A DNA stretch of 64,000 nucleotides. Source: Ahaetulla prasina (taxonomy: Eukaryota > Chordata > Lepidosauria > Squamata > Colubridae). Under the pieces are notes generated by a model. That model made no database searches and had not been told where the DNA came from. It was given only the letters and a program-made list of their open reading frames with translations. The translations under genes and the position numbers were made by a program. The stretch is taken from assembly GCF_028640845.1 (NCBI RefSeq), contig NC_080539.1:104310554-104374553 (forward strand), read 5' to 3'. Below are positions 21,640-32,887 of this stretch, in pieces (the stretch's first letter is position 1; every line of letters starts with the position of its first letter).

Positions 21640-22637
21640 CAATGTTACAGATTGCAGACTGCAACAATGTTGCAGATGACACAACAGTGATTGGTCTCAT
21701 TCGAGACAATGACGAATCCGCATATAGACGAGAGGTCGAACGACTATCCTTGTGGTGCAACCAAAACAATCTGGAACTGAACACACTCAAAACCGTAGAA
21801 ATGGTGGTAGATTTTAGGAAAAACCCTTCCATACTTCCACCTCTCACAATACTTGACAACACAGTATCAACAGTAGAAACCTTCAAATTTCTGGGTTCTA
21901 TCATATCGCAAGATCTCAAATGGACAGCTAACATCAAAAACATCATTAAAAAAGGACAACAAAGAATGTTCTTTCTGCGCCAACTCAGTAAGCTCAAACT
22001 GCCCAAGGAGCTGCTGATCCAGTTCTACAGAGGAATTATTGAGTCTGTCATTTGCACCTCTATAACTGTCTGGTTCGGTTCTGCAACCCAACAAGAAAAA
22101 CACAGACTTCAGAGGATAATTAGAACTGCAGAAAAATAATTGCTACCAACTTGCCTTCCATTGAGGACCTGTATACTGCACGAATCAAGAAGAGGGCCGT
22201 GAAAATATTTGCAGATCCCTCGCATCCTGGACATAAACTGTTTCAACTCCTACCCTCAAAACGACGCTATAGAGCACTGCACACCAGAACAACTAGACAC
22301 AAGAACAGTTTTTTCCCGAAGGCCATCACTCTGCTAAACAAATAATTCCCTCAACACTGTCAGACTATTTACTGAATCTGCACTACTATTAATCGTTTCA
22401 TAGTTCCCATCACCAATCTCTTTCCACTTATGACTGTATGACTATAACTTGTTGCTGGCAATCCTTATGATTTATATTGATATATTGATCATCAATTGTG
22501 TTGTAAATGTTGTACCTTGATGAACGTATCTTTTCTTTTATGTACACTGAGAGCATATGCACCAAGACAAATTCCTTGTGTGTCCAATCACACTTGGCCA
22601 ATAAAATTCTATTCTATTCTATTCTATTCTATTCTTA
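21640..22637 (+). mobile_element. Snake1-type CR1/L3 LINE, 5'-truncated, with (ATTCT)n tail
   Basis: A 1-kb LINE 3' end: RT coding from the catalytic ADDT box onward, a short 3' UTR, ttggccaataaaattctatt, and a pentanucleotide tail at 22606-22636. It is the same family as 12754-14700. The tail is the antisense form of AATAG, the repeat associated with snake CR1/L3 elements. It lies inside the hAT-like element, almost at its right terminus. Confidence 0.87.
21642..22345 (+). pseudogene. Snake1 LINE ORF2 C-terminal half
   Basis: Starts in the reverse transcriptase catalytic region (VADDTTVIGLI), then thumb-like blocks LWCNQNNLELNTLKTVEMVV, FKFLGSIISQDLKW and QQRMFFLRQL. The C-terminal part is LIQFYRGIIESVICTSITVW ... 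LPSIEDLYTARI ... FFPKAITLLNK. One frame break near 22137 (after IIRTAEK) separates two otherwise open stretches. It lacks the endonuclease and N-terminal RT domain, so it is not functional. Confidence 0.85.
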
Positions 22638-22716
22638 AAATCTGGTCACTATAGTTTTGAATAAATAGGATATAAAGAGCAGTGAGACTTCTGAAATTTG
22701 GTGTTGAATAAGACTC

Positions 22717-23235
22717 TGTTGTGTCTTGCCCGCCCTCAGAGCAGCCGGGGCCTTCTTACCTGCTCCCCAACACTGAGGAATGTATGCCTTCCGGCCCAAG
22801 TCCTGGCTCCATGCCCCCACAAACTGCAGAAGAAGGAGCATCTCCCTGCCCCAGCCCTGACTCCATGCCCAGGCAAACGGAGCAGCTAGACCCCTCCCCC
22901 TCCTCCACAGCAGGTGAGCCTGAGGAGGGTTTACTCCCAAGAACAGCTGATTGGAGTGACCCTCGCATCAGAAGATTGGAGAGGCGGAGGCAACAGAGGA
23001 AGGAGGGCAGGCCTTAATGAGTGCTGAGTCATGGAGCCACACCCCATGGCCTATATAAAGGAGCTACTTTCTGGCAGTCTCTGAGTCAGGCAAAAGTCGA
23101 ACTTATCTTGCTGAAGTCACTTACTGGTCTCCTGCCTGCTCTGAGGACTTTGCTAGGACTTTGGGCAGAGCTGCAGAGGCAAGCCTGATTCGGATTTCCC
23201 TGACCCGGCCGTCAGCGGAGGAGTGGGACACGACA
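22717..23235 (+). mobile_element. Solo LTR (Ty3/gypsy-like), 519 bp, TSD gactc
   Basis: Begins tgttgtgtcttgcc and ends gggacacgaca, with gactc at 22712-22716 and 23236-23240. U3 features match the LTR at 13307: AP-1 motif tgagtca (23025-23031) and TATA tatataaa (23052-23059). The first ~300 bases form an open frame entered at LTR base 2 that ends WSDPRIRRLERRRQQRKEGRP. Only one LTR remains, so the internal region was lost by LTR-LTR recombination. Confidence 0.9.
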
Positions 23236-23560
23236 GACTCCTAAGAATACTATAGACAGCCAAACCAATGGATCATTGAACAAAGCAAACCAGATGACCA
23301 GCCTCAAATTATCATATTTTGGGCCCATTACGAGAAAGTGCTGTCACTAAAATTTGACACTGACTTTGACACTGGCATATAACCAAAAGAGATCCAGACA
23401 TGACTAAGCTTCTAGTTTTGCATGATACACAGTTATTTGGATCTATATTTGGCCATCTTTTTTTCTCTTTCTTAAGGAGGACCTTACATCTTTAAGGACT
23501 CCGAGGAAATACACATTTATGAGATTCAATTGAAATGGGCTTTGTTGGGCTTTTTACAAA

Positions 23561-24600
23561 TTAACAGAGTTGGAAGGTACTTTGTAGGTCATCTAGTCCT
23601 GGGGTAGTCAACCTTTTTATACCTACCACCCACTTTTGTATCTCTGTTAGTAGTAAAATTTTCTAACCGCCCACCAGTTCCACAGTAATGTGCCATGTAT
23701 CGTCATCTACGCATGCCTCTCGTGCATCGTGGATTGGGTTGGGGGGCGCACCAGCTATCAGCTCTGCTTGTCTGTTATAGCTGGGTGGTGTGGGTGGAGA
23801 TGCGCGAGCTATTCTGGGACGAGGCTCTTTTGTTTGCGGTCGTACAATAGCACCATTTAATTTCACTTATGTAACGTGAACTAAACTTATGTGTGGGCAA
23901 TACAAATAGTATATTTTTAGAAATTAAAATTGTCATGGGGAATTTTAGGAAAACTTAATGAAAATGTTTTTAAATAATGCTATGAATTTTTTTTAAAGCC
24001 AATTAAATTTAAAAAAAGGAAAGTGCTTCAGTATCGGACAAAACCCCTACCGTCCACCATGAAAGCTAGAACGTCCACTAGTGACTACCACTGATCTAGT
24101 CCAACCTCCTGCCAAGCAGGAGACCCTACACCATTTCTGACAAATAGAAGTCCAATCTCTTATTGAAAGCCTCCAGTGATGAAGCTCTCACAACTTCCAA
24201 AGGCAGGCTGTTCCATTGGTTGATTGTTCTCACTGTCAGAAAATTTCTCCTTATTTCGAGGTTGAATCTTTCCTTGATCAGTTTCCATCCATTATTCCTT
24301 GTCTGGCTTTAGGGTGCCTTGGAAAATAGCTTGACCTCTTCCTCTCTGTGGCAGCCCCTCAAATATTGGAACATTGCTATCATGTCTCCCCTGGTCCTTC
24401 TCTTCACTAGACCAGCCATGCCCAGTTTTTGCAACCGTTGATTGTATGTTTTAGCTCCAGTCCCCTAATCATCATGGTTGCTCTTCTCTGCACTTTTTCT
24501 AAAGTCTCAAGATCTTTTTTATAGTGTGGTGACCAACACTGGATGCAATATGCTAGGTGTGGTCTTACTAAGGCTTGATTGAGAAGGCGCTCCAAATCTC
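23561..24600 (-). mobile_element. CR1 LINE 3' end, split by a MITE
   Basis: The minus-strand 3' end shows the typical antisense CR1 sequence (agagttggaaggtac, ggtcatctagtc, then caacctcctgccaagcagga). Upstream coding lies at 24407-24595 ([35 protein letters not shown]). A hAT MITE at 23599-24093 interrupts it, duplicating atctagtc. A second copy of this 3' end is at 62140-62335. Confidence 0.85.
23599..24093 (-). mobile_element. hAT MITE (tagtcaacc family), TSD atctagtc
   Basis: A 495-bp element with ends ctggggtagtcaacc and gactaccactg as inverted repeats and exact 8-bp duplications at 23591-23598 and 24094-24101. An opposite-orientation relative is at 36297-36808. Both copies share a ~66-codon frame (minus 23663-23866 here) containing TKEPRPRIARAS and NPIHDAREAC. 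It might be the remnant of a 5' exon of the parent transposon, or simply undecayed sequence. Confidence 0.88.
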
Positions 24601-24609
24601 AAGAATCTC

Positions 24610-25010
24610 CAGAGATTATTTAAAGAGTAATGTAAATATAAATAATATATGCTTCAATTGGATTAATTGAGTTCAACACATACTTTCTGTTTTAAGACCT
24701 TCACAGTATCTTATCCAGCCTCAGCAAGAAAAAGCTTGGTAAAGCTCACTGTCTTGGGCCCTGACCTTTGTAGGATTCTGGGGTTGCATTGGCCCTTGGG
24801 TATGCCTAATGTAGGATTCAGATCACTGATTATGTTTGCAATGTTGATTTTTACCTTAGTTCTGAGAAAGCATCCTTAAAGAGTAAATGTTCCCATTACA
24901 AGGTTCTTTATAATGGCATTAGAGGAGGACAGACCAATTTCTGAAGGGCCTTTAACGTTATTGCTTCATTTTCAAAACCTGCAGCAAGTGAAAAGGAACA
25001 CGGTGTACAG
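24610..25010. other. Unannotated stretch
   Basis: No supported feature. Confidence 0.4.
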
Positions 25011-25014
25011 ACTT

Positions 25015-25760
25015 ATTTTATTTTTATTTTTTTTATTTATGTATTTTTGTCAATCATATGTAAGATAACAGGTAAAAGTATAAGCTTAATTTGGATACAT
25101 GAAAAGAGTAAGTAAAAAGGAATATTAGGACAGGGACGGTAGGCACGCAGGTACACTTACGCACGCTCCTTACAGACCTCTTAGGAATGGGGTGAGGTCA
25201 ACAGTAGACAGTTTAAGCTTAAAGTTTTGGGGGTTTGGGGAAGAAACTACAGAGTCAGGTAGTGCATTCCAGGCATTGACCACTCTGTTACTGAAGTCAT
25301 ATTTTCTGCAATCAAGTTTGGAGTGGTTTACCTTGAGTTTGTATCTATTATTTGCTCGTGTATTGTTATGGTTGAAGCTGAAGTAGTCATTGACAGTTAG
25401 GTAGATAATTGTGGTAGATAATTTTATGTATTATGCTTAGGTCAGACTGAAGTCTGCATAGTTCTAAGTTGTCTAAGCTCAAAATTTGGAGCCTGGTGGC
25501 ATAAGGTATTTTATTGCGAGCAGAGGAGTGGAGGACTTTTCTTGTGAAATATCTCTGGACTCTCTCAATTGTATTTATGTCCGATATGCAGTGCGGATTC
25601 CAGACAGATGTGCTGTATTCAAGAATTGGTCTAGCAAATGTTTTGTATGTTCTAGTTATTAGTACAATATTACCAGAGAAGAAGCTATGCAAGATTAGAT
25701 TAACAACTCTTAGTGCCTTTTTGGCACTAACCTTGTTAACCTTGTTAAAAAGAAACATAT
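25015..25760 (-). mobile_element. CR1/L3-like LINE 3' end with (ATTTT)-rich tail
   Basis: Coding blocks on the minus strand at 25387-25758: TYKTFARPILEYSTSVWNPH, INTIERVQRYFTRKVLHSS, LQILSLDNLELCRL. These correspond to the RT thumb/C-terminal region. The 3' UTR contains ctgtcctaatattccttttt and ends in an aaataaaa-type tail (plus 25015-25050). Other copies of the same family: 32773-33265, 34722-35017 (+) and 57418-58090. Confidence 0.82.
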
Positions 25761-25764
25761 GTCA

Positions 25765-28050
25765 CTTGGGTGTCAGCCCATTTATATGCCCTCTCCTTTC
25801 ATACCCTCACCATCTATTTGAAGTAGAAGGAAGAGCCTTTCCTTAATCTCAAACCTTTGCAATTTTGTCTTGGAAGGCGACCCTTTTGCAGACATTGGAA
25901 GCATTCTTTACCCAAACCCTTCCACTTGTCTTTTATAATCCTTATCAATGTGACCTGTTCCTAGTTGGTATATTGGGGAACATTGTTGTCCAAAGGTGCT
26001 GCCCAAGGTGCTGAAATTAAAGATGCTTCTTCCATAGTGGTTGGTACAGCAGTGCAAAACCAGTGGTACTACTGGCCCCAACTGCCTTTTAAATGGTGCA
26101 AGGACACAGAACACTTTTTTTTTCAAATTGCAAATTTACCATGACAATAGAGAGAGGAGACAATCAGTAAACAGCAAAGGGGCCAACCTGTCACAATTAA
26201 ATAAAATATGGCTGATGCTACAGTATTATCAAGTGGAATAACAACTAGATTTGGGGCTAGGAGTGGACAGGCTGCACCACTCAATAAAATAGCCTGCTAC
26301 CAGAAGAAGTCAAAGGCCTATAAAAACACATCGTAATGTGTTATATTAGCAAAACTTCAAAGTCATAAAACCCACAAAATCTAACAGCTTCACAGTATTT
26401 TCATTGTAAGAACTAGCTAGATAAATATCCATATTTCCAAATATATATAGGCATTTGAGTTTAATTTTCTAGTAAAAACTCAGAGGAAATTATGCTTGCT
26501 GATGGAAATAAATTGCAAACAGAGCCCTTTCCTTTAAAATCATGTACCAAACTCAACATGCCTCTGAGATTGATGCTAGGGGCAGTTCAATACATATGTT
26601 ATTCTTTAGAATATATTTTGCTTACCGCAGTTAGCATTTTCGATGTCTACAGCAATAGAACAAATTAGAAACCATTGTAAAATAAATGGAAGCACTAATT
26701 CTTTGTAACACTTTTCTGCAGCCTACTGCCCTCCTTTTGTGTTGGCAATGAATACAAATCCACTGGCATATATATTACAATATTTTTGTAAGCAAGACCA
26801 AGTCTATTCCCTATAGACTCAAAGAGAACATAGGCTTCCACATCTGTGATTACATAAACACATTTTCCCTCTTTCTGTTGAATCATTGCCCATTCTCGAA
26901 TGCTGCTTTACAGTTGTAAAACTGAATGGATATTTTTTTAACTACACATGAAGTAGAAATCATCAAGCAGGGCATAGAGGTCACATAGCATTTTCATTCT
27001 GTCTTTTTTGTTTAATTTGAGACAACCTGATGCTTACAGCTTGCAACCTGCTATCTTATAACTTGAAGACATTTTTCCATGCCCTGCAGTCTGGGATGAT
27101 AAAGAACAGATTTTGCTCTTGTTCTGGGTGACATCCTTCTGGTATTTGAGAAGAGCAGATTTATCTTTTCTCTACCCAAATTCAGTTTTTCTCATTCTCT
27201 TCTTCAAAAATCTAGTTTTCATTTTCCTGATTATTCTCCTTGCCTTTCACTGCATTCATTTTAATTTATCTTCTTAATAGGTCTACAGAACTAGACCTAA
27301 TATTGGAGGTGTGATCTGATCAATAGAGACAATAATCAGCATCGGCAATCTGTATATTATGCTTAGGTTGATCAACATTTAACTCATCAATGAGGAACTG
27401 CCCAGGAGTAACATTTATCCTTCTCTAGTCTTACAGTATCTAATCCTTCTTGTACATCTGGAAACCATCTGGAAAAGAGTGGTAGATCATTTGTTCAGCC
27501 TACAGTAATTTGGCCAAATCTTCTTTAAAGCAATTCTCTTCCATTTCAGTACATTTGAAGAGTGTGGTCTTTTGAAAAATATAAGAAATGCTGTTCAAGT
27601 TACTGTATTCCTCTGAGGTCTGAATTAATCCATGCAAGCAAAAGCTAAAAGGAAAAATGACAATCACATTGACTTTCGTCAGTCAATTATATCCAACAGA
27701 AAGCCTCAATCCAAAGTGATGGTTTAGAAGCAGACAATGGAAAACTCAAACTTTTTTTTTTTTCAGTGACAATACATACACGGCTGAAGCTTTCGAATCT
27801 AAATTTTAAAATGCGAAATTCAAAAAGATGTGATGGCAATTAAGGGAGTACATTGATAGAATAAAGTGATAGAAGACATCCTATGGTGAGAGTATGAGAT
27901 GAGAAAAATAAGTCTATATCCATCCCAGTGATGAAGACAAGTCTGTTGACAAGGCACCACATTCTGGATGCTATGAAAATACATTTCACCATCCAAAGGC
28001 ATCCTTTGTGGATTCCAATCAGCTTTTGATCTGATTCCAAGGCAGAGGCC
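25765..28050. other. Unannotated AT-rich stretch
   Basis: No gene or clear repeat identified. The pre-28050 sequence may contain further decayed parts of the LINE that follows. Confidence 0.45.
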
Positions 28051-28054
28051 ATGG

Positions 28055-29475
28055 CAGAAATTTCAGGAATCCTCAATGGATTAATCCTTCTTATCCAGGC
28101 TGTATTCTAAGATCTCACTGAGGGTCAGATGTTCTCCTTGATGCAACTTTCTGGGGTTGTTCCTACCAAAAAAAGGGATAAGGCAAGGAGCAGCCCCCTT
28201 ACTTTTAATTTGTACATCAGTTCAATAATTCAGGCTCTCTCATCCTTTAATCATCACCTTCCAATGTCAGCAGCTCATGCAATTCCAGACTTGCTTGTGC
28301 AGACAATACCGTAATTTTGCCTGTCTCTCAGGTGGGAATAAAAAGGGCACCGAGGGCATTGGCTTCCTTTTGCCTAAAAGAACAATTTGTAGTATATTAC
28401 AAAAACTAAAGTGCTAGTGTTTGCATTGACACAGCAGTAATTTACAGAAGTGACAAATTAAAGGGACCGCAGTAAAACAGGTATGTATTTATAAATGTCT
28501 CAGAGTGCAGCTTGTAGCTTCCTTATCTTGGTGGTGCAGTGGTTAGAGTGCAGCGCTGCAAGCTACTTCTGCTGCCTGCTGCCTGCAATTTGGCAGTTCA
28601 AATCTCACTAGACTCAAGGTTAACTCAGCCTTCCATCCTTCCGAGGTGGGTAAAATGAGGACCCAGATTGTTGGGGGCAATATGCTGACTCTCTAAACCA
28701 CTTAGAGAGGGCTATAAAGCACTATAAAGCAGTATATAAGTCTAAGTGCTATTGCTAAATGCTATTGCTATCTCGGAAAACACATTTCTCTTATCAGGCA
28801 GGGATGCCCCAATGCAGCTGTCTTGAGATTTTTCTATTCAAAGGGGGTACATTTTATCCCTGCAACTTGCAAGATTTTTGTTCCTAAGGTCATCTCTCAG
28901 TTTCTTTATGGTGTTTGCATTTTTACAAAGTTTAATATCCTGGAATCTTTCCAGTCCAAGTTTATAAGAACAGTAGTCACCATTCCAAGTTGCATCAAGA
29001 ATGTTATTCTACCATAAGAAACAGGTTTGGTTTCTGTTGGCTGCAGAGCCAGTTTCTACCGTCGTTCTACTGTAGTTGAAATCGACTTTTATTCCTGTGT
29101 GTGAGGCTCCACTGGTTTTAAGAGACTGATTAAATCCATCTGGCTAATAAGAACTAATAGCAAACTCCAGTCCTTATGACTTTAAAAAACAACAACTCTG
29201 TCCTTTAGGATTTGAAAATGCAAGGAGTCTTCTTCAGCAACTTTCAGTATCTAGGTAATTGATTTTCAAACCAGTTTAAGTATAGTATCCAACCCTATAG
29301 TTTATGGATTCTTTTCAAATGGCTGTGCCATCATCTGTTAATCTCTCTTCAAATCTAATTCTGAGATTTTTGTCAGGTGTTCACTTTGTCCAGGTTGGAT
29401 ACACTATCCTCTGCGGTCCTGTGGGGTGAGTCCTTCGGGAGAAGGGCGGTATAAAAATTTAATAAATAATAATAA
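28055..29475 (+). pseudogene. Degraded LINE ORF2 with 3' end, split by a SINE
   Basis: Out-of-frame plus-strand coding pieces: an RVRCSP-like strand before 28140; an RQG-type segment then FNLYISSIIQALSSFNHH (28180-28260); a K(A)LASFCLKEQ-like stretch (28340-28400); and FFYSKGVHFIPA ... FLYGV ... ESFQSKFIRTV ... IPSCIKNVIL (28823-29017). These follow the order of the RT palm, thumb and C-terminal region. The 3' end has gggtgagtccttcgggagaa and gggcggtataaaaattt with an aataat tail to 29480. Many frameshifts. The clade is not assigned. Confidence 0.65.
28528..28771 (+). mobile_element. tRNA-derived SINE with (TGCTAT)n tail
   Basis: Head ggtggtgcagtggttagagt (A box), B-box-like ggcagttcaaatctc, conserved ggtaaaatgaggacccagat, tail tctaagtgctattgcta repeated. 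Relatives on the minus strand lie at 31344, 34316 and 35595. It interrupts the LINE around it. Confidence 0.82.
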
Positions 29476-29523
29476 TAAAATAACAGAGGAACATCTCTTT
29501 TTGGCAGTGCTTAATGTCCATGT

Positions 29524-29886
29524 AAAAGGGACGCGGTGGCTCAGGGGCTAGGACATTGAGCTTGTCGATCTAAAGGTCGGCAGTTCGGTGGTTCGAATCC
29601 CTAGTGCTGCTGTGTAATGGGGTGAGCTCCCATTACTTATCCCAGCTTCTGCCAACCTAGCAGTTTCGAAAGCATGTAAAAATGCAAATAGAAAAAATAG
29701 GAACCACCTTTGGTGGGAAGGTAACAGCGTTCCGTGCACCTTTGGCATTGAGTCATGCCGGCCACATGACTATGGAGACATCTTCGGACAGTGCTGGCTC
29801 TTCGGCTTTGAAATGGAGATGAGCACCGCCCCCTAGAGTCGGCAATGACTAGCACGTATGTGCGAGGGGAACCTTTACCTTTACCT
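29524..29886 (+). mobile_element. Sauria-type SINE, 13-bp TSD
   Basis: Starts gacgcggtggctcagg, with B box ggttcgaatccctag (29592-29606), the middle blocks accacctttggtgggaaggt and gttgagtcatgccggccaca, and ends ggaacctttacctttacc. The Bov-B-like tail is taken as evidence of Bov-B LINE mobilisation. The 13-mer ttaatgtccatgt is exact at 29511-29523 and 29887-29899. A second copy is at 51632-51988. Confidence 0.93.
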
Positions 29887-30040
29887 TTAATGTCCATGTG
29901 GAGAAGTCCTCTGTGGAGTCACTCAGCCCATTGGCCCCTCTGTTGCTCTTTTTCTATATGAAATCAAGAAGGATACATATTTTCCCATTAAAATAAACTA
30001 GCTTGTTAGAGAGCACAATATCTATCTACCATTGTGTCTA

Positions 30041-30425
30041 CAGGTAGTCCTTGACTTAGAACAGTTCATTTAGAGACCATTCAAAATTAGAACGGCACTG
30101 AAAAAAGTGACATGACCATTTTTCACACTTTTGACCATTGTAGCACCCCCAGGGTCATGTGATTTACATTTGGATGCTTGACAATTAACTCACATTTATG
30201 ACTGTTGCAGTATCCTGGAGTCATGTGATCCCCTTTTGCGACCTTCTGACATGCAAAGTCAATGGGGAAAACAGATTTGCTTAATAACCATGTTACTAAT
30301 TTAAGAACTGCAGTGATTCACTTAACAAATGCGGCAAGAAAATAGGGCAAAACTCACTTAACAAATTTCTTACTTAACAACATAAATTTTGGGCTCAATT
30401 GCGGTGGTACATTGTGGACTACCTG
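30041..30425. mobile_element. DNA-transposon MITE (caggtagtcc termini)
   Basis: Ends caggtagtcc and ggactacctg are inverted repeats. TA flanks both sides, and no 8-bp duplication is visible. Internal runs such as cacacttttgaccat and tttatgactgttgcag recur in the 113-bp array at 20865. A decayed relative is at 37361-37759. Superfamily uncertain. Confidence 0.72.
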
Positions 30426-30556
30426 TATTTGGCCAGGATCCTGACATACCTTTCCAAGTTGTCTGATTTTGTGCTATCATTTGTTGTAGCTGTCCTACCT
30501 AGAATTGGAGTTCAGAACAAATTTTGGTGATTGTCACTGTTACTTGGACTACAGTT

Positions 30557-30753
30557 CAGTGGTGGGTTTCTACTGGTTCGCCCCGGTTCGAGAGAACCGA
30601 TAGTGGTGGCAGCAGGAGGCTCCGCCCACCCATCTGGACATCATCACGGATGCTCTGTGCATGTGCAGAAGGTCCGTGTGTGAGCGAAGTGAGTGCGCAT
30701 GCGCACACTTCTGGTTCCAAACCAGTAGCAAAGGTAAGAGGAACCCACTACTA
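30557..30753 (+). mobile_element. hAT MITE, TSD ctacagtt/ttacagtt
   Basis: A 197-bp element with ends cagtggtgggtttct and aggaacccactacta. The 8-bp flanks at 30549-30556 and 30754-30761 match at 7 of 8. The interior carries gagagaaccgatagtggt and an alternating gcgcatgcgcaca stretch. It shares its ends, but little interior, with the 46994 family. Confidence 0.82.
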
Positions 30754-30769
30754 TTACAGTTACTATAAC

Positions 30770-31340
30770 TGTTGTGACCTAGTCCTAAATCAGTCCTAAA
30801 CAAACATATTGAATTAGAACAGCTGGGAATCATTCCCAGCTTAGTCCAAATTCATTCCAAAACAAGTCCTTCAGAAAAAGTCCTTTGGCCTTATCACAAA
30901 CCTTTGTCTTCTTTGGCACCCTGCCAAAGGCTTTTCTTGGCAAAGCCCCACGAAGTTCAGAAGCTGACTAGAAACAAATGTAGCAACGTTGCTTTCCTAC
31001 AAAGAGCCCAAGAGCCATTGCTGCTCTTTTAAGTCTCATGGGAGGGGCCAATAATCTCTTGGCCTTATTCCCGAATTTTTGCTTTAGCTGCTCTTGCCTT
31101 CTGGCAGCTCTTCCCATGCATGCACTAGGTACAGGCTCTTCCTGTTCCTCTGCCTCTCTGTTGTCTGCCTCTGGAGGAGTCTGTGCATCACTTCCAGATA
31201 GCCCTGGCCCCATCTCTGCCTCTGATGCAGAACCCTCATCCAGGCTTTCCCCTGACTCCAGGACTGACCCATTGTCCTCCCTAGCCTCCTCACTGTCCGA
31301 TTCCGCTGCCAGTTCCATGGGCTGCTGGCAGACCACAACA
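30770..31340 (-). mobile_element. Solo LTR (Ty3/gypsy-like), 571 bp, minus strand
   Basis: On the minus strand it starts tgttgtggtctgcc and ends ggtcacaaca. Five-base flanks are ataac (30765-30769) and ataaa (31341-31345), 4 of 5 matching. The open frame enters at LTR base 2 and runs to 30968: an acidic stretch (ESDSEEAREDNGS, EEQEEPVPS) followed by a basic tail (RAARRQEQLKQKFGNKAKR). It is closest to the LTR at 55281-58673. It inserted at the tail of the SINE at 31344. Confidence 0.83.
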
Positions 31341-31343
31341 ATA

Positions 31344-31570
31344 AAAGCAATAGCACTTAGACTTATATACCGCTTCATAGTGCTTTTACAGCCCTCTCTA
31401 AGCAGTTTACAGAGTCAGCATATTGCACCCAACAAGCTGGATCCCCATTTTACCCATCTCGGAAGGCTGAGTCAACCCTGAGCCTGGTGAGATTCAAACT
31501 GCCAGATTGCTGGCAGCTGGTGATCAGCAGAAGTAGCCTGCAGTATTGCATTCTAACCACTGTGGCTCAC
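31344..31570 (-). mobile_element. tRNA-derived SINE
   Basis: Minus-strand copy of the 28528 family. The plus strand shows agcaatagcacttagactta, atccccattttacccatctc and ggaaggctgagtcaaccctg, then the tRNA-like head ending near gttagaatgcaata (minus). Confidence 0.8.
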
Positions 31571-31574
31571 AATA

Positions 31575-32765
31575 ATATATTTAAAAAAACTTTTATAATA
31601 ATTACAGGTCTGTATATTTTATTGTTGTGCTCTCTAGCCCAAAGGTCATAATAAAGGGTGGATTTGATCTGATGCTACAAAAGTGCAGCAAATTATTTTA
31701 ATTCATTTGCATGATGAGTTGCACTTGTCAGCCTTGGGTATTATTATGCACTTTAATGCGGATGAAGGGAGAGCATTTCCTGTCTCCCTCTAGGAGAAAA
31801 GGGATCTTGGATCAGCCCTGAATATTTCTGTAGGCTACAGTGAAAAGCAGCCTGTGTGCAACTGAACCATTCAGCGTGGTAATAAATTAAGGCCTCTTTT
31901 TGTTTTCACTGACTTCCTCTCCCCCTCACCCCTGTTCTGAGAAGTGAATATCAGCTGGATAAAGAGACGAGTATGAGCTCCATCTGGAGATAAAAGTGAA
32001 GCATGTTACATAATTTGGCAGACAGTGGAAAGAATGTGGCTTTCTGTACTATGTGCACGCGGGAGTGCATGGAAGGCTAATCTTTCCTTCTCCATTGAAA
32101 AAAAAAAAAGCAAGAGGGGAGGGGAGAACACTGCTCTGCCCACACAATCTCTAGCCAGTTTATTGTGCAGGAAGTATCCTCAGACTTTGCTGCTAAGCAA
32201 GTCTTGCTTGCTTGCCAAAGCAAACAAAGATAAAAGGTTTAGTCTTATCCTTATGAGGGAGGGCATGAGTATCATAGAAAAAATACTGGGATGATACTTT
32301 CTTGGGTTGAATAATCACAGCAAAACCCTGCTATGCTGTTATAAAGTTCCAAGTGTCTAATCTGCTGCTCCCCATCCTCCAAATGTGTTGTATTCTGAGG
32401 GATTCTTAACGTCTGCTCTCAATGGTCCTTGTGCTGATGTTTGCTTGCTTCCTTCCTTTCTCATTCATCACTCAAAAGACATCTTTTTCAGCATAGAGGA
32501 ACCACACAATCAATTTTTCAATCTGGAAATCTCCTGTTCTGTTCTGTTCTGTTCTGGAGTTTTAAGTTTTCCTATTCTGACAGCTGGAGTTCAACTTCAG
32601 TTATTATTTTAACGTTGTCAGAATAAAGATCATTCCTAATCGCAGTAATGTAAGTCATAAAGAAATGTTACACTTAGTGGACATAACTGTGCAATCAAGC
32701 CCATCTGTAGAATAGGCTTCTCCCACTGGTGCTCTATATGCCAAGAATTCTGGCATATGTTGTTA
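31575..32765. other. Unannotated stretch
   Basis: No gene or repeat recognised beyond a short ctgttctgttctgtt run at 32538-32552. Confidence 0.45.
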
Positions 32766-32772
32766 ACTAACA

Positions 32773-32778
32773 TTTTTT

Positions 32779-32841
<63 letters not shown>

Positions 32842-32887
32842 TTCATTCATTCATTCATTCATTCATTCATTCATTCATTCATTCATT
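32773..32887. repeat. (ATTT)n switching to (ATTC)n microsatellite
   Basis: Sixteen or so attt units (32773-32840) change abruptly to ~11 attc units (32841-32887). The array sits at the 3' end of a minus-strand CR1-like LINE, so it probably expanded from the LINE tail. The block switch suggests two rounds of expansion. Confidence 0.95.

Larger units (their letters stand above)
20331..22654. mobile_element. Compound hAT-like element, TSD ttttgaat
   Basis: The left end atagtgaccaga and right end tctggtcactatag are inverted repeats, and ttttgaat is duplicated exactly outside them (20323-20330, 22655-22662), so the 2.3-kb block is bounded as a hAT-type insertion. Just inside the left end is a perfect hairpin, gtcccgc / gcgggac (20343-20361). 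The interior holds an ~400-bp segment with an inverted CCAAT box (ctgattggctg), a 113-bp tandem array (20865-21260) with an inverted relative (21355-21470), a MITE end, and a Snake1-type LINE (21640-22637) inserted next to the right terminus. No hAT transposase was recognised. Confidence 0.75.

Noticed and set aside
29548..29620. A tRNA gene
   Set aside because: The A/B boxes belong to the Sauria SINE. There is no cloverleaf acceptor pairing, and target duplications bound the whole element.
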